Origin: WTAW01 sp964406575
GTDB lineage: Bacteria > Acidobacteriota > Aminicenantia > Aminicenantales > Aminicenantaceae
NCBI GenBank assembly: GCA_964406575.1
Contig: CAYOSH010000004.1
Coordinates: forward strand, 62,001 to 126,000
Direction: 5' to 3'
DNA length: 64,000 nucleotides
A model generated the notes under the pieces. It saw only the letters and a program-made list of their open reading frames with translations, was not told the DNA's origin and ran no database searches. This document shows positions 8,419 through 17,629 of the stretch, in pieces. The first letter of the stretch is position 1. Every line of letters begins with the position of its first letter. The position numbers and the translations under genes are program-made.

Positions 8419-10512
8419 TTGAGTAAAAACCGCTTGATTCACGAGAAGAGCCCTTATTTGCTCCAGCATGCCTCGAACCCTGTGGATTGGTATCCCTGGG
8501 GAGAAGAAGCTTTTAAGAGAGCGGAAAAGGAGGATCGCCCCATCTTTCTCTCGATAGGATACTCCACGTGTCATTGGTGTCATGTTATGGAAAAGGAATC
8601 TTTCGAGGATGGAGAGGTGTCTAAGCTGATGAACAAATTCTTCGTCTCTATCAAAGTAGACCGTGAAGAACGACCGGACATCGACAACGTGTACATGAAA
8701 ATTTGCCAGATGATCACAGGCAGAGGGGGATGGCCTTTGACCATCATTATGACACCTGATAAAAAGCCTTTTTTTGCAGGCACATATCTGCCCAAACAGA
8801 GCCGGTTCAACCAAGTCGGGATGATGGATCTTGTTCCGCGTATCGGAGAGCTATGGGCCAAACAGAGGCGTGATTTGCTGGCATCAGCGGAAAAGGTCAC
8901 TCTTGCACTCAGCCAGCAATCTTTTACCTCCAGCGGACACAACCTGGATGAGTCGACCTTGAATTTAGCCTTTCAACATTTGGTTCAAAGCTTCGACGCC
9001 CATTATGGGGGATTCAGTCAAGCTCCCAAATTTCCCACACCCCACAACATCGCATTCTTGCTCCGCTTCTGGAAGCGCACCGGGAATGAGTCCGCACTTC
9101 ATATGGTTGAGAAAACCCTCCAGGCCATGAGGTGGGGAGGGATTTTTGACCACCTCGGTTACGGATTTCACCGATACTCGACGGATGCACGATGGCTCCT
9201 CCCCCACTTTGAAAAGATGCTTTACGATCAAGCACTCTTGGCAATGGCCTACACCGAAACATACCAAGCGACACAAAAGGATCTTTATAAGGAAACATCC
9301 GAAGAGATCCTCACCTATGTCCTGAGCGACATGAAATCTCCGGAAGGCGCTTTCTACTCTGCTGAAGATGCTGATAGTGAAGGTCAAGAGGGGAAATTTT
9401 ACACGTGGCAATGGAGAGAACTGCAGAGATATCTCACTAAAGAGCAATTCAAGTGCGCAGCCACCGTGTTCAACCTTCGAGAGGATGGGAATTTTTCCGA
9501 AGAAGTGACCGGTAAAAAGACCGGAGTGAATATTCTCCATATGACGAGCTCAATGGCAGACTCAGCGGAAAAACTGAAGATGAGCGTAAAAGATTTACAG
9601 ACCGGATTGGAGGACATCAGGAAAACATTGTTGGAACAGAGAGAAAAGCGGGAACGTCCCCTCAGAGACGATAAAATACTGACAGACTGGAACGGCCTGA
9701 TGATCGCGGCTCTTGCTTCGGCGGCGCAGGCCTTCGGCGCCCAGAAATACACAGAGGCTGCAGAAAAGGCTTCCGATTTTGTATTCCGTCATCTCAGACA
9801 AAAAGATGGCTGCCTCTTGCATCGATACAGGAAGGGAGAATCGGGGATCAGCGCTTATGCCGATGATTATGCGTTTATGATCTCTGGACAGATCGAACTC
9901 TACAGAGCATCATTCGATGAGAAACACTTGAAGAGAGCACTGGATCTGAACGATTATTTTACCAGACATTTTTGGGACGAAAAAAAGGGGGCTTTTTTCT
10001 TCACTCCTGACACCAGCGACACTCTTTTTATCCGGCAGAAAGAGAGCACAGACGGGGCGATCCCTTCGAGCAACTCTGTGGCTATGATGAACTTGCTTCG
10101 TCTCAGCAGGATGACAGGGCGCTTAGAATTTGAGGACAAAGCGGCTCGAATATCCGATTGTATTTCAGGGAATGTCTCGTTGCATCCATCGGCATACACC
10201 CAGATGCTGTGTGCGATCGATTTTGCTCTCGGACCGTCTCATGAAATCGTCATCGCCGGACAACCAGGAGCTGAAGATACTCAACGATTGATCAGGACAC
10301 TCCGGGAGAAATTCATCCCCAATGCGGTCACTCTCTTTGTGCCAGCGGATAGGGATAATCCAGAGATTTACAGGCTGGCTCCCTTCGCATCGCAACACCC
10401 TCGCGCCAAGGAAAAAGCCACAGCTTATGTCTGTTCTCACTTCACCTGCAAGCAGTCCACATCTGACCCTGCTCTTATGCTTGAATACTTAGGCTTCAAA
10501 TCCAAGATCTGA
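8419..10512 (+). CDS. DUF255 thioredoxin-fold protein (YyaL/SPATA20 family)
   Basis: At 697 residues this is the usual length of the family. The N-terminal 160 residues form a thioredoxin-like domain with the hallmark NPVDWYPWGEEAF segment and the CxxC in STCHWCHVM, then VKVDREERPDID-type residues. The rest is an (alpha/alpha)6-barrel resembling N-acylglucosamine 2-epimerase or cellobiose epimerase folds (HFEKMLYDQALL, SAEDADSEGQEG, RDDKILTDWNGLMI). The biochemical role is not established. Translation starts at TTG (8419) eight bases after AAAAAGGA. It follows the cupin gene by about 55 bases. Confidence 0.92.
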   Translation: MSKNRLIHEKSPYLLQHASNPVDWYPWGEEAFKRAEKEDRPIFLSIGYSTCHWCHVMEKESFEDGEVSKLMNKFFVSIKVDREERPDIDNVYMKICQMITGRGGWPLTIIMTPDKKPFFAGTYLPKQSRFNQVGMMDLVPRIGELWAKQRRDLLASAEKVTLALSQQSFTSSGHNLDESTLNLAFQHLVQSFDAHYGGFSQAPKFPTPHNIAFLLRFWKRTGNESALHMVEKTLQAMRWGGIFDHLGYGFHRYSTDARWLLPHFEKMLYDQALLAMAYTETYQATQKDLYKETSEEILTYVLSDMKSPEGAFYSAEDADSEGQEGKFYTWQWRELQRYLTKEQFKCAATVFNLREDGNFSEEVTGKKTGVNILHMTSSMADSAEKLKMSVKDLQTGLEDIRKTLLEQREKRERPLRDDKILTDWNGLMIAALASAAQAFGAQKYTEAAEKASDFVFRHLRQKDGCLLHRYRKGESGISAYADDYAFMISGQIELYRASFDEKHLKRALDLNDYFTRHFWDEKKGAFFFTPDTSDTLFIRQKESTDGAIPSSNSVAMMNLLRLSRMTGRLEFEDKAARISDCISGNVSLHPSAYTQMLCAIDFALGPSHEIVIAGQPGAEDTQRLIRTLREKFIPNAVTLFVPADRDNPEIYRLAPFASQHPRAKEKATAYVCSHFTCKQSTSDPALMLEYLGFKSKI

Positions 10513-10684
10513 GTTTCATGATGGAAACACGATCAGGCTATTGCCATATCAAGAGTCCCCGCTGAATCGCTCACAAAGATTCGGAGAGGCTTAAGAGAGG
10601 AATAAATGTATTCCATTATCACTGATGGAGTGCTAAAATGCATTTTCACGATTTTGGAGAGGCTTTCGATAGACCAACATAATA

Positions 10685-11467
10685 ATGACGCCCCATAAAC
10701 CCCTGATACTCCTGACTAACGATGACGGCTTCTTTTCCGAAGGATTGGAGAGCCTTGCAGCGTCTCTGCAAGACCTGGCTCAGACTTTTATTGTTGCTCC
10801 CGACAGAGAGAGGAGTGCCACCTCGCTTGCGCTGAGCCTCCACCGGCCATTAAGAATAAAAAAAATTCGAAAGAATATTTACGCTATAGATGGAACGCCA
10901 GCAGATTGTGTGTACATGGCTGTCCAAAAATTGCTGCCGTACAAACCTGATCTGCTGATCTCCGGTCCCAATCCCGGCCCAAACCTCGGGCAACAAGATA
11001 CTTCCTATTCAGGAACGGTTGCTGGAGCACTCCAGGGAACTTTTTTACAGATCCCCAGTGTAGCCATCTCATTCCTCCATGATGCAGAGAGAAATTTTCA
11101 CACCCAACACGCAGTCAAAGTCTCCCTGGTTTTGGTCAAAAGAATCCTCCAAAACCCTCCCGAGGACGGCATTACACTAAACATCAACATTCCCCCTCCT
11201 CCTATCAAGGGAATCAAGGTCGTCAAGCTCGGACAGAAGAGATACAACCCCGAAATCATCGAAAAAAAGGATCCGAGAAATCGCACCTACTACTGGATAG
11301 GAACAGGACAGCCCAAAGCCATCGGAGATCAGGATAGTGATGTCATGGTTATCAAAAAAGGTTATGTCACCATAACTCCACTTCACAAAGATATGACAGA
11401 TTACTCGACAATCGAGAAAAAAGACTTCCAGGATATTTATGATTCAATACAAGATGAAATTTCTTAG
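10685..11467 (+). CDS. surE: 5'/3'-nucleotidase SurE
   Basis: SurE is a metal-dependent phosphatase of nucleoside 5'- and 3'-monophosphates. The 260 residues include the metal-binding start LLTNDDGFFSEGL, the VVAPD-like VAPDRERSATS loop and DGTPADCVYMA. The usual SGxNxGxN loop appears as ISGPNPGPNLGQ, with both Asn residues kept but Pro replacing the common hydrophobic and Arg/His positions. TSYSGTVAGALQG is also present. No clear ribosome site precedes the ATG at normal distance. The next gene is convergent. Confidence 0.93.
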   Translation: MTPHKPLILLTNDDGFFSEGLESLAASLQDLAQTFIVAPDRERSATSLALSLHRPLRIKKIRKNIYAIDGTPADCVYMAVQKLLPYKPDLLISGPNPGPNLGQQDTSYSGTVAGALQGTFLQIPSVAISFLHDAERNFHTQHAVKVSLVLVKRILQNPPEDGITLNINIPPPPIKGIKVVKLGQKRYNPEIIEKKDPRNRTYYWIGTGQPKAIGDQDSDVMVIKKGYVTITPLHKDMTDYSTIEKKDFQDIYDSIQDEIS

Positions 11468-11480
11468 GCTAGCTACCCGA

Positions 11481-11960
11481 TTAAAAAAGCAAGGTCAAAA
11501 CGCTGACCACAATTCCTGCAATTGTCACACCTAAAAGGATAGCAGGAAAAGCATAACGAGATTTGATGTCAAATATTACAGCTGCAACAGAGCCCGTCCA
11601 AGCTCCCGTGACAGGCAAAGGAATTGCCACAAACAATGTCAGACCAATCGCACCCAATTTCATCACTTTTTTGCTTCTCTTGTATGTTCGTGCATAAAAC
11701 CAAGAAAAAAAATTATTAAATATTTTTATGCGAGACAAAGCTCGTCTTATGGGCTCTATAAAGTAGATTATCGGAAGAATAGGAATCATATTCCCGAGCC
11801 AAGATATGATAAAAGCTTTTACTATTGGCATCTTAAAATGCAGAACGGCCAGGGGAATAGCCCCTCTCAGCTCAAAAATCGGGGTCATGCTGACTAAAAA
11901 GGTTATAAGTTCCTTATTTAATTGAAGACTCTTCAAGAATTCAACAAAATCATTTAGCAT
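11481..11960 (-). CDS. COG2426-family small integral membrane protein
   Basis: This is an approximately 159-residue hydrophobic protein with four or five membrane segments. The conserved signature PIFELRGAIPLAV lies near residue 28, PIVKAFIISWLGNMIPILPI follows, and PLPVTGAWTGSVAA comes later. This family is annotated as putative small multidrug export proteins but has little direct functional evidence. I chose the ATG at 11958-11960 (MLNDFVEFLK); the open frame extends 35 codons upstream without family similarity. It is convergent with surE. Confidence 0.8.
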   Translation of the reverse strand: MLNDFVEFLKSLQLNKELITFLVSMTPIFELRGAIPLAVLHFKMPIVKAFIISWLGNMIPILPIIYFIEPIRRALSRIKIFNNFFSWFYARTYKRSKKVMKLGAIGLTLFVAIPLPVTGAWTGSVAAVIFDIKSRYAFPAILLGVTIAGIVVSVLTLLF

Positions 11961-12051
11961 AGCACTTACTATATTGAATAAAAAAATATTGTCAATGTTT
12001 GGGCAGATTATGTAAAACCGTAAAGATGAGGAATATCTTCCAGGAATAAAA

Positions 12052-12060
12052 TGGTATACT
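12052..12060 (+). promoter_or_regulatory. extended -10 promoter before the radical SAM gene
   Basis: TGGTATACT is a TGnTATACT extended -10 element placed about 32 bases before the ATG at 12092. Confidence 0.4.
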
Positions 12061-12091
12061 AACATGATATATTGCCATTGAAGACCGGAAA

Positions 12092-13087
12092 ATGAACATT
12101 GAGGAAAAATTGGTTTGTCTCGACCGTGCGTTAAAAAACCTTTTAGAAAATGAACAAAGCTGTAGACTATGCCCCAGAGAATGTGGTGTTAACAGAGAAA
12201 AAGGAGAACGAGGATTTTGTAAAACCGGTATCCAGGCTTCCTTATCCCATGCTCTGCTCCATTACGGCGAAGAACCTGTTCTGAGCGGTATTGCCAACTG
12301 TCGCGATAAAAGTGCTTCAGGGCAAGCATGCGGATCCGGAACTGTCTTTTTTTCAGGTTGTCACCTCAAGTGCGTATTCTGTCAGAACTATCAGCTGAGC
12401 TGGGAGCACAGAGGAGAGTGCGTGTCTGAGGAAGATCTCGCCCAAATGATGTTGCGGCTTCAAGCGAACGGTGCTCTCAATATCAACTTGGTCTCTCCCA
12501 CTCATTTGATCCTGCCAATCCTCAAAGCTCTCAGGATTGCTATCCGCAGAGGTCTTGACTTACCGGTCGTCTACAACTCGAATGGCTACGAAAAAGCCGA
12601 CATCCTCAGAAATCTAGAGGGGATCGTTGATATTTATCTGCCGGATATCAAGTTTTTTTCCGACGATCTTGCAAAACACCTTTCGGGTGTCTCTGATTAT
12701 TTCTTTTTTGCACACACCGCTGTTTGCGAGATGTACATGCAAAAACCAGCTCTGATTCTAGATAAGAGGGGAACAGCGAAGGAGGGACTTATCATCCGGC
12801 ATTTGATCCTTCCTGACCAAACCGAGGATTCCCTGCACATACTGGATTGGATCGCCCATAATCTTTCTACCTCCATATGCCTGAGTCTCATGAGCCAGTA
12901 TCAGCCCTGTTTCAAAGCTCCCCCTGAGTTCCAAAAACCGATCTCGTCCGAAGAATTTTTCATGGTACTGGATAGAGCTCAAAACCTCGGATTCCAGAGG
13001 ATCTTCTCCCAGGCCGAACTGTTCACGTCCGAGGAGCCATTGACCCCAGATTTTAGCCGTAAAAAACCTTTCCACTGGAAAGGCTAA
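12092..13087 (+). CDS. radical SAM protein, PflX type (COG1313)
   Basis: This 331-residue radical SAM enzyme is related to pyruvate-formate lyase activating enzymes. The 4Fe-4S/SAM motif CHLKCVFC uses Cys90, Cys94 and Cys97. An N-terminal cysteine group (CRLCPRECGVNREKGERGFC) is typical of the PflX-like branch. Further landmarks are YNSNGYEK, DIYLPDIKFF and the C-terminal MSQYQPCFKA. No glycyl-radical enzyme is adjacent, so its client is unknown. It lies between the COG2426 gene (divergent) and the creatininase-like gene, both separated by short spacers. Confidence 0.88.
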   Translation: MNIEEKLVCLDRALKNLLENEQSCRLCPRECGVNREKGERGFCKTGIQASLSHALLHYGEEPVLSGIANCRDKSASGQACGSGTVFFSGCHLKCVFCQNYQLSWEHRGECVSEEDLAQMMLRLQANGALNINLVSPTHLILPILKALRIAIRRGLDLPVVYNSNGYEKADILRNLEGIVDIYLPDIKFFSDDLAKHLSGVSDYFFFAHTAVCEMYMQKPALILDKRGTAKEGLIIRHLILPDQTEDSLHILDWIAHNLSTSICLSLMSQYQPCFKAPPEFQKPISSEEFFMVLDRAQNLGFQRIFSQAELFTSEEPLTPDFSRKKPFHWKG

Positions 13088-13157
13088 AATCCTGTAATAC
13101 ACATAGATTATTCACAGGTTCAGTTATTATTTTTCCAAGCATGAAAGAGGTGCTTAA

Positions 13158-13961
13158 ATGAAACGAATTGGGTTTGTAGTTTTGTTCCTTGTTTTTCTGA
13201 CTCCGGCCTTCGCCGATCAAAAAAGACCTTCTGTGAATATCGAAGACCTCACCTGGATAGAGGCGGAAAAGGTTTTAAAGACTTACGACGTGGTTCTCAT
13301 TGCACTCGGTGCGAGGTCAAAAGAGCATGGCCCCCACCTCCTTTTGAAAAACGATTTCCTCATGGCTGAATACCTCAAAAACCGGGTCATTCAAGAAGTT
13401 CCTGTGGTCGTTCTCCCCACCCTTCAGTATGGCTATTATCCCGCTTTCCTCGAATACCCTGGCTCGGTCTCACTGAGTGCAGAGACATTTAAAAACGTTG
13501 TCGTTGAAATCTGTATGTCGATGAGCGGATACGGCATTCGGAAGTTTTATATACTCAACACAGGTGTTTCCACACTCCGTCCCCTTCAGAGTGCAGCAGC
13601 AGAGCTCAAGAAAAAAGGCGTAATTCTCCGCTATTTTGATATCCTGGAGGCTGACTCAAAAATTCCATCAGGATACTTGAAACAAGAAGGGGGAACGCAT
13701 GCTGATGAGGGAGAAACATCCATGATGCTCTACATCTCGCCGGAATCTGTCGATATGAGCAAAACCGTCAAGGATTATGACGCGAGGCCCAACAGAAAAG
13801 GGCTGACGAGAGACCCTGATGGCCCGGGCCACTACAGCCCTACGGGAATATGGGGAGACCCGACTCTAGCAACTCGGGAAAAAGGAAAGATCATCGTGGA
13901 GACCACAGTGAAGGAGATCGTCAAGGAGGTCCGGGAGCTCATCAACCTAAAACTCGATTAA
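13158..13961 (+). CDS. secreted creatininase-family amidohydrolase
   Basis: This 267-residue protein has a cleavable signal peptide (KRIGFVVLFLVFLTPAFADQ) and a creatininase fold. Metal-binding residues typical of the family are visible in ARSKEHGPHLLLKNDFLMAE and in GGTHADEGETSMMLY. Known members hydrolyse creatinine or small cyclic or linear amides, including 3-dehydro-scyllo-inosose and mycofactocin-type substrates; the substrate here cannot be assigned. Export to the periplasm is unusual, because characterised members are mostly cytoplasmic. A good GAAAGAGG site precedes the ATG. Confidence 0.85.
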   Translation: MKRIGFVVLFLVFLTPAFADQKRPSVNIEDLTWIEAEKVLKTYDVVLIALGARSKEHGPHLLLKNDFLMAEYLKNRVIQEVPVVVLPTLQYGYYPAFLEYPGSVSLSAETFKNVVVEICMSMSGYGIRKFYILNTGVSTLRPLQSAAAELKKKGVILRYFDILEADSKIPSGYLKQEGGTHADEGETSMMLYISPESVDMSKTVKDYDARPNRKGLTRDPDGPGHYSPTGIWGDPTLATREKGKIIVETTVKEIVKEVRELINLKLD

Positions 13962-14129
13962 ACTTCCATACCAACTGGGGAAGGATCCATTTTTCGATTT
14001 CAAAGCTCACTGTTCATCTGGGAGCATCTCGGAAATAAGGATGTTTGCTTCATTTTAAAAAATAGACAAACGCCGCTCAAAAATGATATGTACAAGGATT
14101 GAATTGAGGATGGTTATTGAGCGCATAAA

Positions 14130-15350
14130 ATGAAAATCCTCCTGACGTGCAAAGAATTTCCTCACTCCAAAGTGATCGGCGGGCCGATCATCATCTACAA
14201 TCGTCTGAAGCACCTCTCCAAGAACCATCTGGTCTCGCTGGCCGCTTTTTCTAGAGAAGAAGATAAAGCATTCATCCCCACGGTTGAAGGTTACTGCCAT
14301 GACCTAAAACTCATCCCCCTTCCCCCAAAGCGATCCCGGTTTGAAGCAACGAAAGACTTTTTGTTCTCCCCGATCCCCCATTATTTTCTCCGAGTCCACG
14401 ATTCTCCTGAGATGTCCAATGCGATCGCCGAGATGGTCGCCAAGGACCACTATGATTTTGTCATTGCGGAATACTCGGTGATGGGCCAGTTTATCCATAG
14501 GAATCCACTTCTGCCGCCAGTTCGCCGAGTCATCTCGGTCCATGAATGCTATTATCAGGCTCGCCTCAAAGACTTCCGCTATTATAATTTGGGCTGGAAA
14601 AAGCTCAAAGAGCTCATCAACCTCAAAGGACTGAAGCGCTACGAATTCGAGATGTATGCCCAAGCCGACAAGGTGCTCACTCTCACCGTTCAGGGGAAAG
14701 AAGAGCTCCTGAAGATCCGGCCGGACCTGGATATCGATGTCGTTCCCCACGGAGTCGACGTGGAACACTTCGCTTATTCGAACCCGGAGGATACGGAACA
14801 GAATGTCGTTTTTGTAGGGAATTACCTTCACTACCCAAATGTGAACGCTGTTCTCTATTTTTATCAAGAGATTTGGCCAAAGGTGAAAGCGCTGCTTCCC
14901 GAATTGAAATTCACCATCGTGGGACAAGCTCCCCCTCCTGAAATACAAAACCTGTCCCAGGACAACTCCATAGTCGTCACAGGAAGAGTGGACGATGTGA
15001 CTCCCTATTTGCGCAAAGGACATATTTTTATCTGTCCGGTCCGATTGGGAGGAGGTTTTAGGGGAAAGATACTGGAAGCCATGGCAGTGGGAAGGCCGAT
15101 CGTCTCCACATCACTCGGAGCCGAGGGCATCCCCAGCGCAAACGGGAAGAACATCATCATCGCAGACAGTCCGGAGGACTTTGCCGCTGGGATAGAAAAA
15201 CTCATGAAAGACAAGGTTCTCTACCAAAATATCAGACAAGAGGCAAGAAAACTCGTTGAGGAGAAATATGCCTGGGCCAAGGGCGTTGAGGTTTTGGAAA
15301 ACATTCTTGAAGAGATGATGAAAAAACCACCATCCAAACAATGCGAGTGA
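14130..15350 (+). CDS. glycosyltransferase family 4 (GT-B)
   Basis: This 406-residue retaining-type GT-B transferase has an N-terminal acceptor domain (MKILLTCKEFP) and a C-terminal Rossmann donor domain. Recognisable are VVPHGVDVEHF near residue 209, VFVGNYLHYPNVNAV and the nucleotide-sugar signature GGGFRGKILEAMAVGRPIVST with the EX7E glutamates. It resembles the PEP-CTERM/exosortase-associated GT1 subgroup in overall pattern. It is followed after 16 bases by a second glycosyltransferase, so the two probably work in succession on a surface glycan or glycolipid. Confidence 0.88.
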   Translation: MKILLTCKEFPHSKVIGGPIIIYNRLKHLSKNHLVSLAAFSREEDKAFIPTVEGYCHDLKLIPLPPKRSRFEATKDFLFSPIPHYFLRVHDSPEMSNAIAEMVAKDHYDFVIAEYSVMGQFIHRNPLLPPVRRVISVHECYYQARLKDFRYYNLGWKKLKELINLKGLKRYEFEMYAQADKVLTLTVQGKEELLKIRPDLDIDVVPHGVDVEHFAYSNPEDTEQNVVFVGNYLHYPNVNAVLYFYQEIWPKVKALLPELKFTIVGQAPPPEIQNLSQDNSIVVTGRVDDVTPYLRKGHIFICPVRLGGGFRGKILEAMAVGRPIVSTSLGAEGIPSANGKNIIIADSPEDFAAGIEKLMKDKVLYQNIRQEARKLVEEKYAWAKGVEVLENILEEMMKKPPSKQCE

Positions 15351-15366
15351 ACAAGAGGAAAAAAGC

Positions 15367-16593
15367 ATGAAAACGACGATGGTTATTCCCAGCTACTGGG
15401 GAAGGAAGAGGAAAGAGGGATGGAAAAGCACAGATTCGGTGTACGATCATCCCACGCCTCTGGATGAAGACGGAACCCTCCGTCGCGCTCTAGACAGTCT
15501 TGCTGTTCTCGAAAATAAAGACTTCGACCTGATCATACTCGGTGTCGCGACAGCAGAGGACATCGAGGAAGAAGTGGAACAACGATTGGCGGCAATTATC
15601 CAGGAAACGAATCCAGCTGTCCGTACGCACCTCTTTTCCTACAGCCAATTGAAACAGGTTCATGTCTATCTCAAACAAAACGGCCATGACGATCTCATCC
15701 CTCTCCTTCAGCTGGATGGGTACTCGAACGTGAGAAACCTGTGTGTGTTCGTGCCCCATCTTTTAGGCTCCGAGATATCAGTCCTTATAGACGACGATGA
15801 AATATTCGAGGACACACAATTCATGGAGAAAGCGCGAGAATACATCGGCCGTACCTTCGCTGACGAACGCGTGTTAGCCGTGGCCGGATACTACCTAAAT
15901 CCTGACGACGATTTTTTCCTCCATAAAGAATTCCATCCTTGGATGACCTACTGGGACAAATTTGATTGTATGAACCGCGCGTTTGATGAGATTATTGCCC
16001 GAGAGGCACGTCTAAAAGTGACACCTTTTGCTTTTGGTGGAAACATGGTCATCCATCGCGATCTCTTCACTCTCGTCCCCTTTGACCCCTCTATTCCTCG
16101 GGGAGAAGACATCGATTTCCTCATCAACGCCAGGATGTTCGGGTTTAAAACTTATCTGGACAACACACTCTCTATCAAACATAAACCTCCTCCAAAAACC
16201 TATCCGACATGGCGGAGGGTGCGCGAAGATATCCTCAGATTTGTCTTCGAAAAAAACAAGCTCGAAGCACAGGAAGCCCTCCCAGAAATGTTCAGGATCT
16301 CAGCTGAGGACCTGGACCCTTATCCTGGAGAATTCTTGAAAGAAGATCTGGAAGAAAAGGTGTTTTGGTCCAACCAGATGCTCGCCATCGACTATCTCAG
16401 GCAAGGTGATGGCGCGGCGGCTGAAGAGTGTATGGAAAACATCTCTATGACCCACAAAAGCCTGAAATCAGCAAAAAATTCCTTCAAAGCGCTTCTCCAT
16501 TTCCAGAAAAAATGGGAGGACCTTATGGATATCTTTTCTCCGGATAAGGTGGCTCAGGAGGTGTGCAACCTCATCGAACTCCCTAGGAGCTAA
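15367..16593 (+). CDS. GT-A type glycosyltransferase-like protein
   Basis: This 408-residue protein has a GT-A-like nucleotide-sugar domain. MVIPSYWGRK marks the first strand, and a DxD-like metal site lies in SVLIDDDEIFED at about residues 137-148. GEDIDFLINARMFGFKTYLDN resembles the acceptor/catalytic ED motif of GT2-like enzymes. The C-terminal 120 residues are helical and charged. GAGGAAAAAAGC precedes the ATG, 16 bases after the GT4 gene, so the two form an operon. The donor and acceptor are unknown. The DDDE motif places it among mannosylglycerate-synthase-like or GT2-like proteins only loosely. Confidence 0.75.
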   Translation: MKTTMVIPSYWGRKRKEGWKSTDSVYDHPTPLDEDGTLRRALDSLAVLENKDFDLIILGVATAEDIEEEVEQRLAAIIQETNPAVRTHLFSYSQLKQVHVYLKQNGHDDLIPLLQLDGYSNVRNLCVFVPHLLGSEISVLIDDDEIFEDTQFMEKAREYIGRTFADERVLAVAGYYLNPDDDFFLHKEFHPWMTYWDKFDCMNRAFDEIIAREARLKVTPFAFGGNMVIHRDLFTLVPFDPSIPRGEDIDFLINARMFGFKTYLDNTLSIKHKPPPKTYPTWRRVREDILRFVFEKNKLEAQEALPEMFRISAEDLDPYPGEFLKEDLEEKVFWSNQMLAIDYLRQGDGAAAEECMENISMTHKSLKSAKNSFKALLHFQKKWEDLMDIFSPDKVAQEVCNLIELPRS

Positions 16594-16685
16594 CGCGTTT
16601 GCCGATCTTTGATTTTGAAAGGAGAAGTTGAACTGGATTATTCACGCATCGAGTTTGCCGTAGAGCTGAGGCGCAAAGGATGCAG

Positions 16686-17471
16686 TTAGGCTGTCCCGAA
16701 GCCAAGAGCCTGAGCCATTTCCCTCAGTTTAGTCTGGATCTTCAAGACGTTTTCCGGTCCCATGCGCAGAAGATGCTTCTGCGCTGGGCTCAAGTTCTCC
16801 AGTTGGGGATCCAACATTGCATAAGTTATGATCTTTCTTTCCAGAAGGATATCTTTGGCAACAGGAACTTTGCGCAGTTCTGCGATGGCCCGCTTCAGAG
16901 AATCCTGAAAATCCACATCCGGATACCCCAACTCCTTATAAGCCTCCTGGATCACTGGTTTCAACTGTTTGTACAGCCTGACTGTGCTTTTTGTATCCAA
17001 TGAATCAAAGACATCGGCAACGGCATTGTATCGCTCATAGCTGGAGGGGTCTACATACAGGCTGCCGTTCCTCTCTGTGACTTTAAACCCCTCCGTTGGA
17101 GTAAAAAAATCAACCTGTGCACGCGGGCTCTGGCCATTGGCAATACTGTCAACAGCAGCCACAAACTTCAGGATAAGATCCTTTGTCAACGCCCAATTCG
17201 CAAGTGTGGGATTCGTTGAAATTCCTTTGATCATATCACGGATGACAGCATCGCTTTCGCCCAGATCAACCTGGAGCGGCTCGACCATTTCCTCCTCCGG
17301 AACGGTGTCTATCCCTTCAGAGACCTCAGGCTTTGCCTGCGCTGAGATCTCCTCGACTGAGGGTTGTCGCTCTCCCCTGTTCATCACAAAGAAATAGTAC
17401 AAAATGATAGCCAGAGCAACCAAAACGACAAAGATAATCCCGGCGAGCATGACTTTTTTATTTTCTTCCAT
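16686..17471 (-). CDS. DUF3014 membrane-anchored protein
   Basis: This is an approximately 261-residue protein with one N-terminal membrane helix (KKVMLAGIIFVVLVALAIIL), then an acidic and proline-containing linker. A DUF3014 domain follows, covering roughly residues 70-260 (LPxLxxSDxxIRxxL-like LQVDLGESDAVIRDMI; FVAAVDSIANGQ; RYNAVADVFDSLD). The function of the family is unknown. It probably faces the periplasm. An in-frame TTG four codons upstream has a GGAGGC only two bases away, so the true start is uncertain. Confidence 0.8.
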   Translation of the reverse strand: MEENKKVMLAGIIFVVLVALAIILYYFFVMNRGERQPSVEEISAQAKPEVSEGIDTVPEEEMVEPLQVDLGESDAVIRDMIKGISTNPTLANWALTKDLILKFVAAVDSIANGQSPRAQVDFFTPTEGFKVTERNGSLYVDPSSYERYNAVADVFDSLDTKSTVRLYKQLKPVIQEAYKELGYPDVDFQDSLKRAIAELRKVPVAKDILLERKIITYAMLDPQLENLSPAQKHLLRMGPENVLKIQTKLREMAQALGFGTA

Positions 17472-17629
17472 ATCCCTGTTCAAAGCCTCCTGTTTTTATT
17501 TTAATGCTTTTTCCACACAAAAAAAAGAGACAATTTTCTTGAATCCATTATTGATTTTTGTCATATTAGTTCAGTCACTGAGCAGAATTTTTGCATCCCA
17601 TTTCTAAGCCTTTATTTAAGGAGGTCTTT

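Noticed and set aside
13060..13090. Perfect hairpin CCTTTCC/GGAAAGG with a T run on the minus strand
   Set aside because: It falls in the coding end of the radical SAM gene, and no minus-strand gene upstream would use it as a terminator. On the plus strand it lacks a T tract.
14304..15023. A 239-codon frame antisense to the GT4 gene
   Set aside because: It is a mirror of codon bias in a real glycosyltransferase gene, with no ribosome site or recognisable motif.
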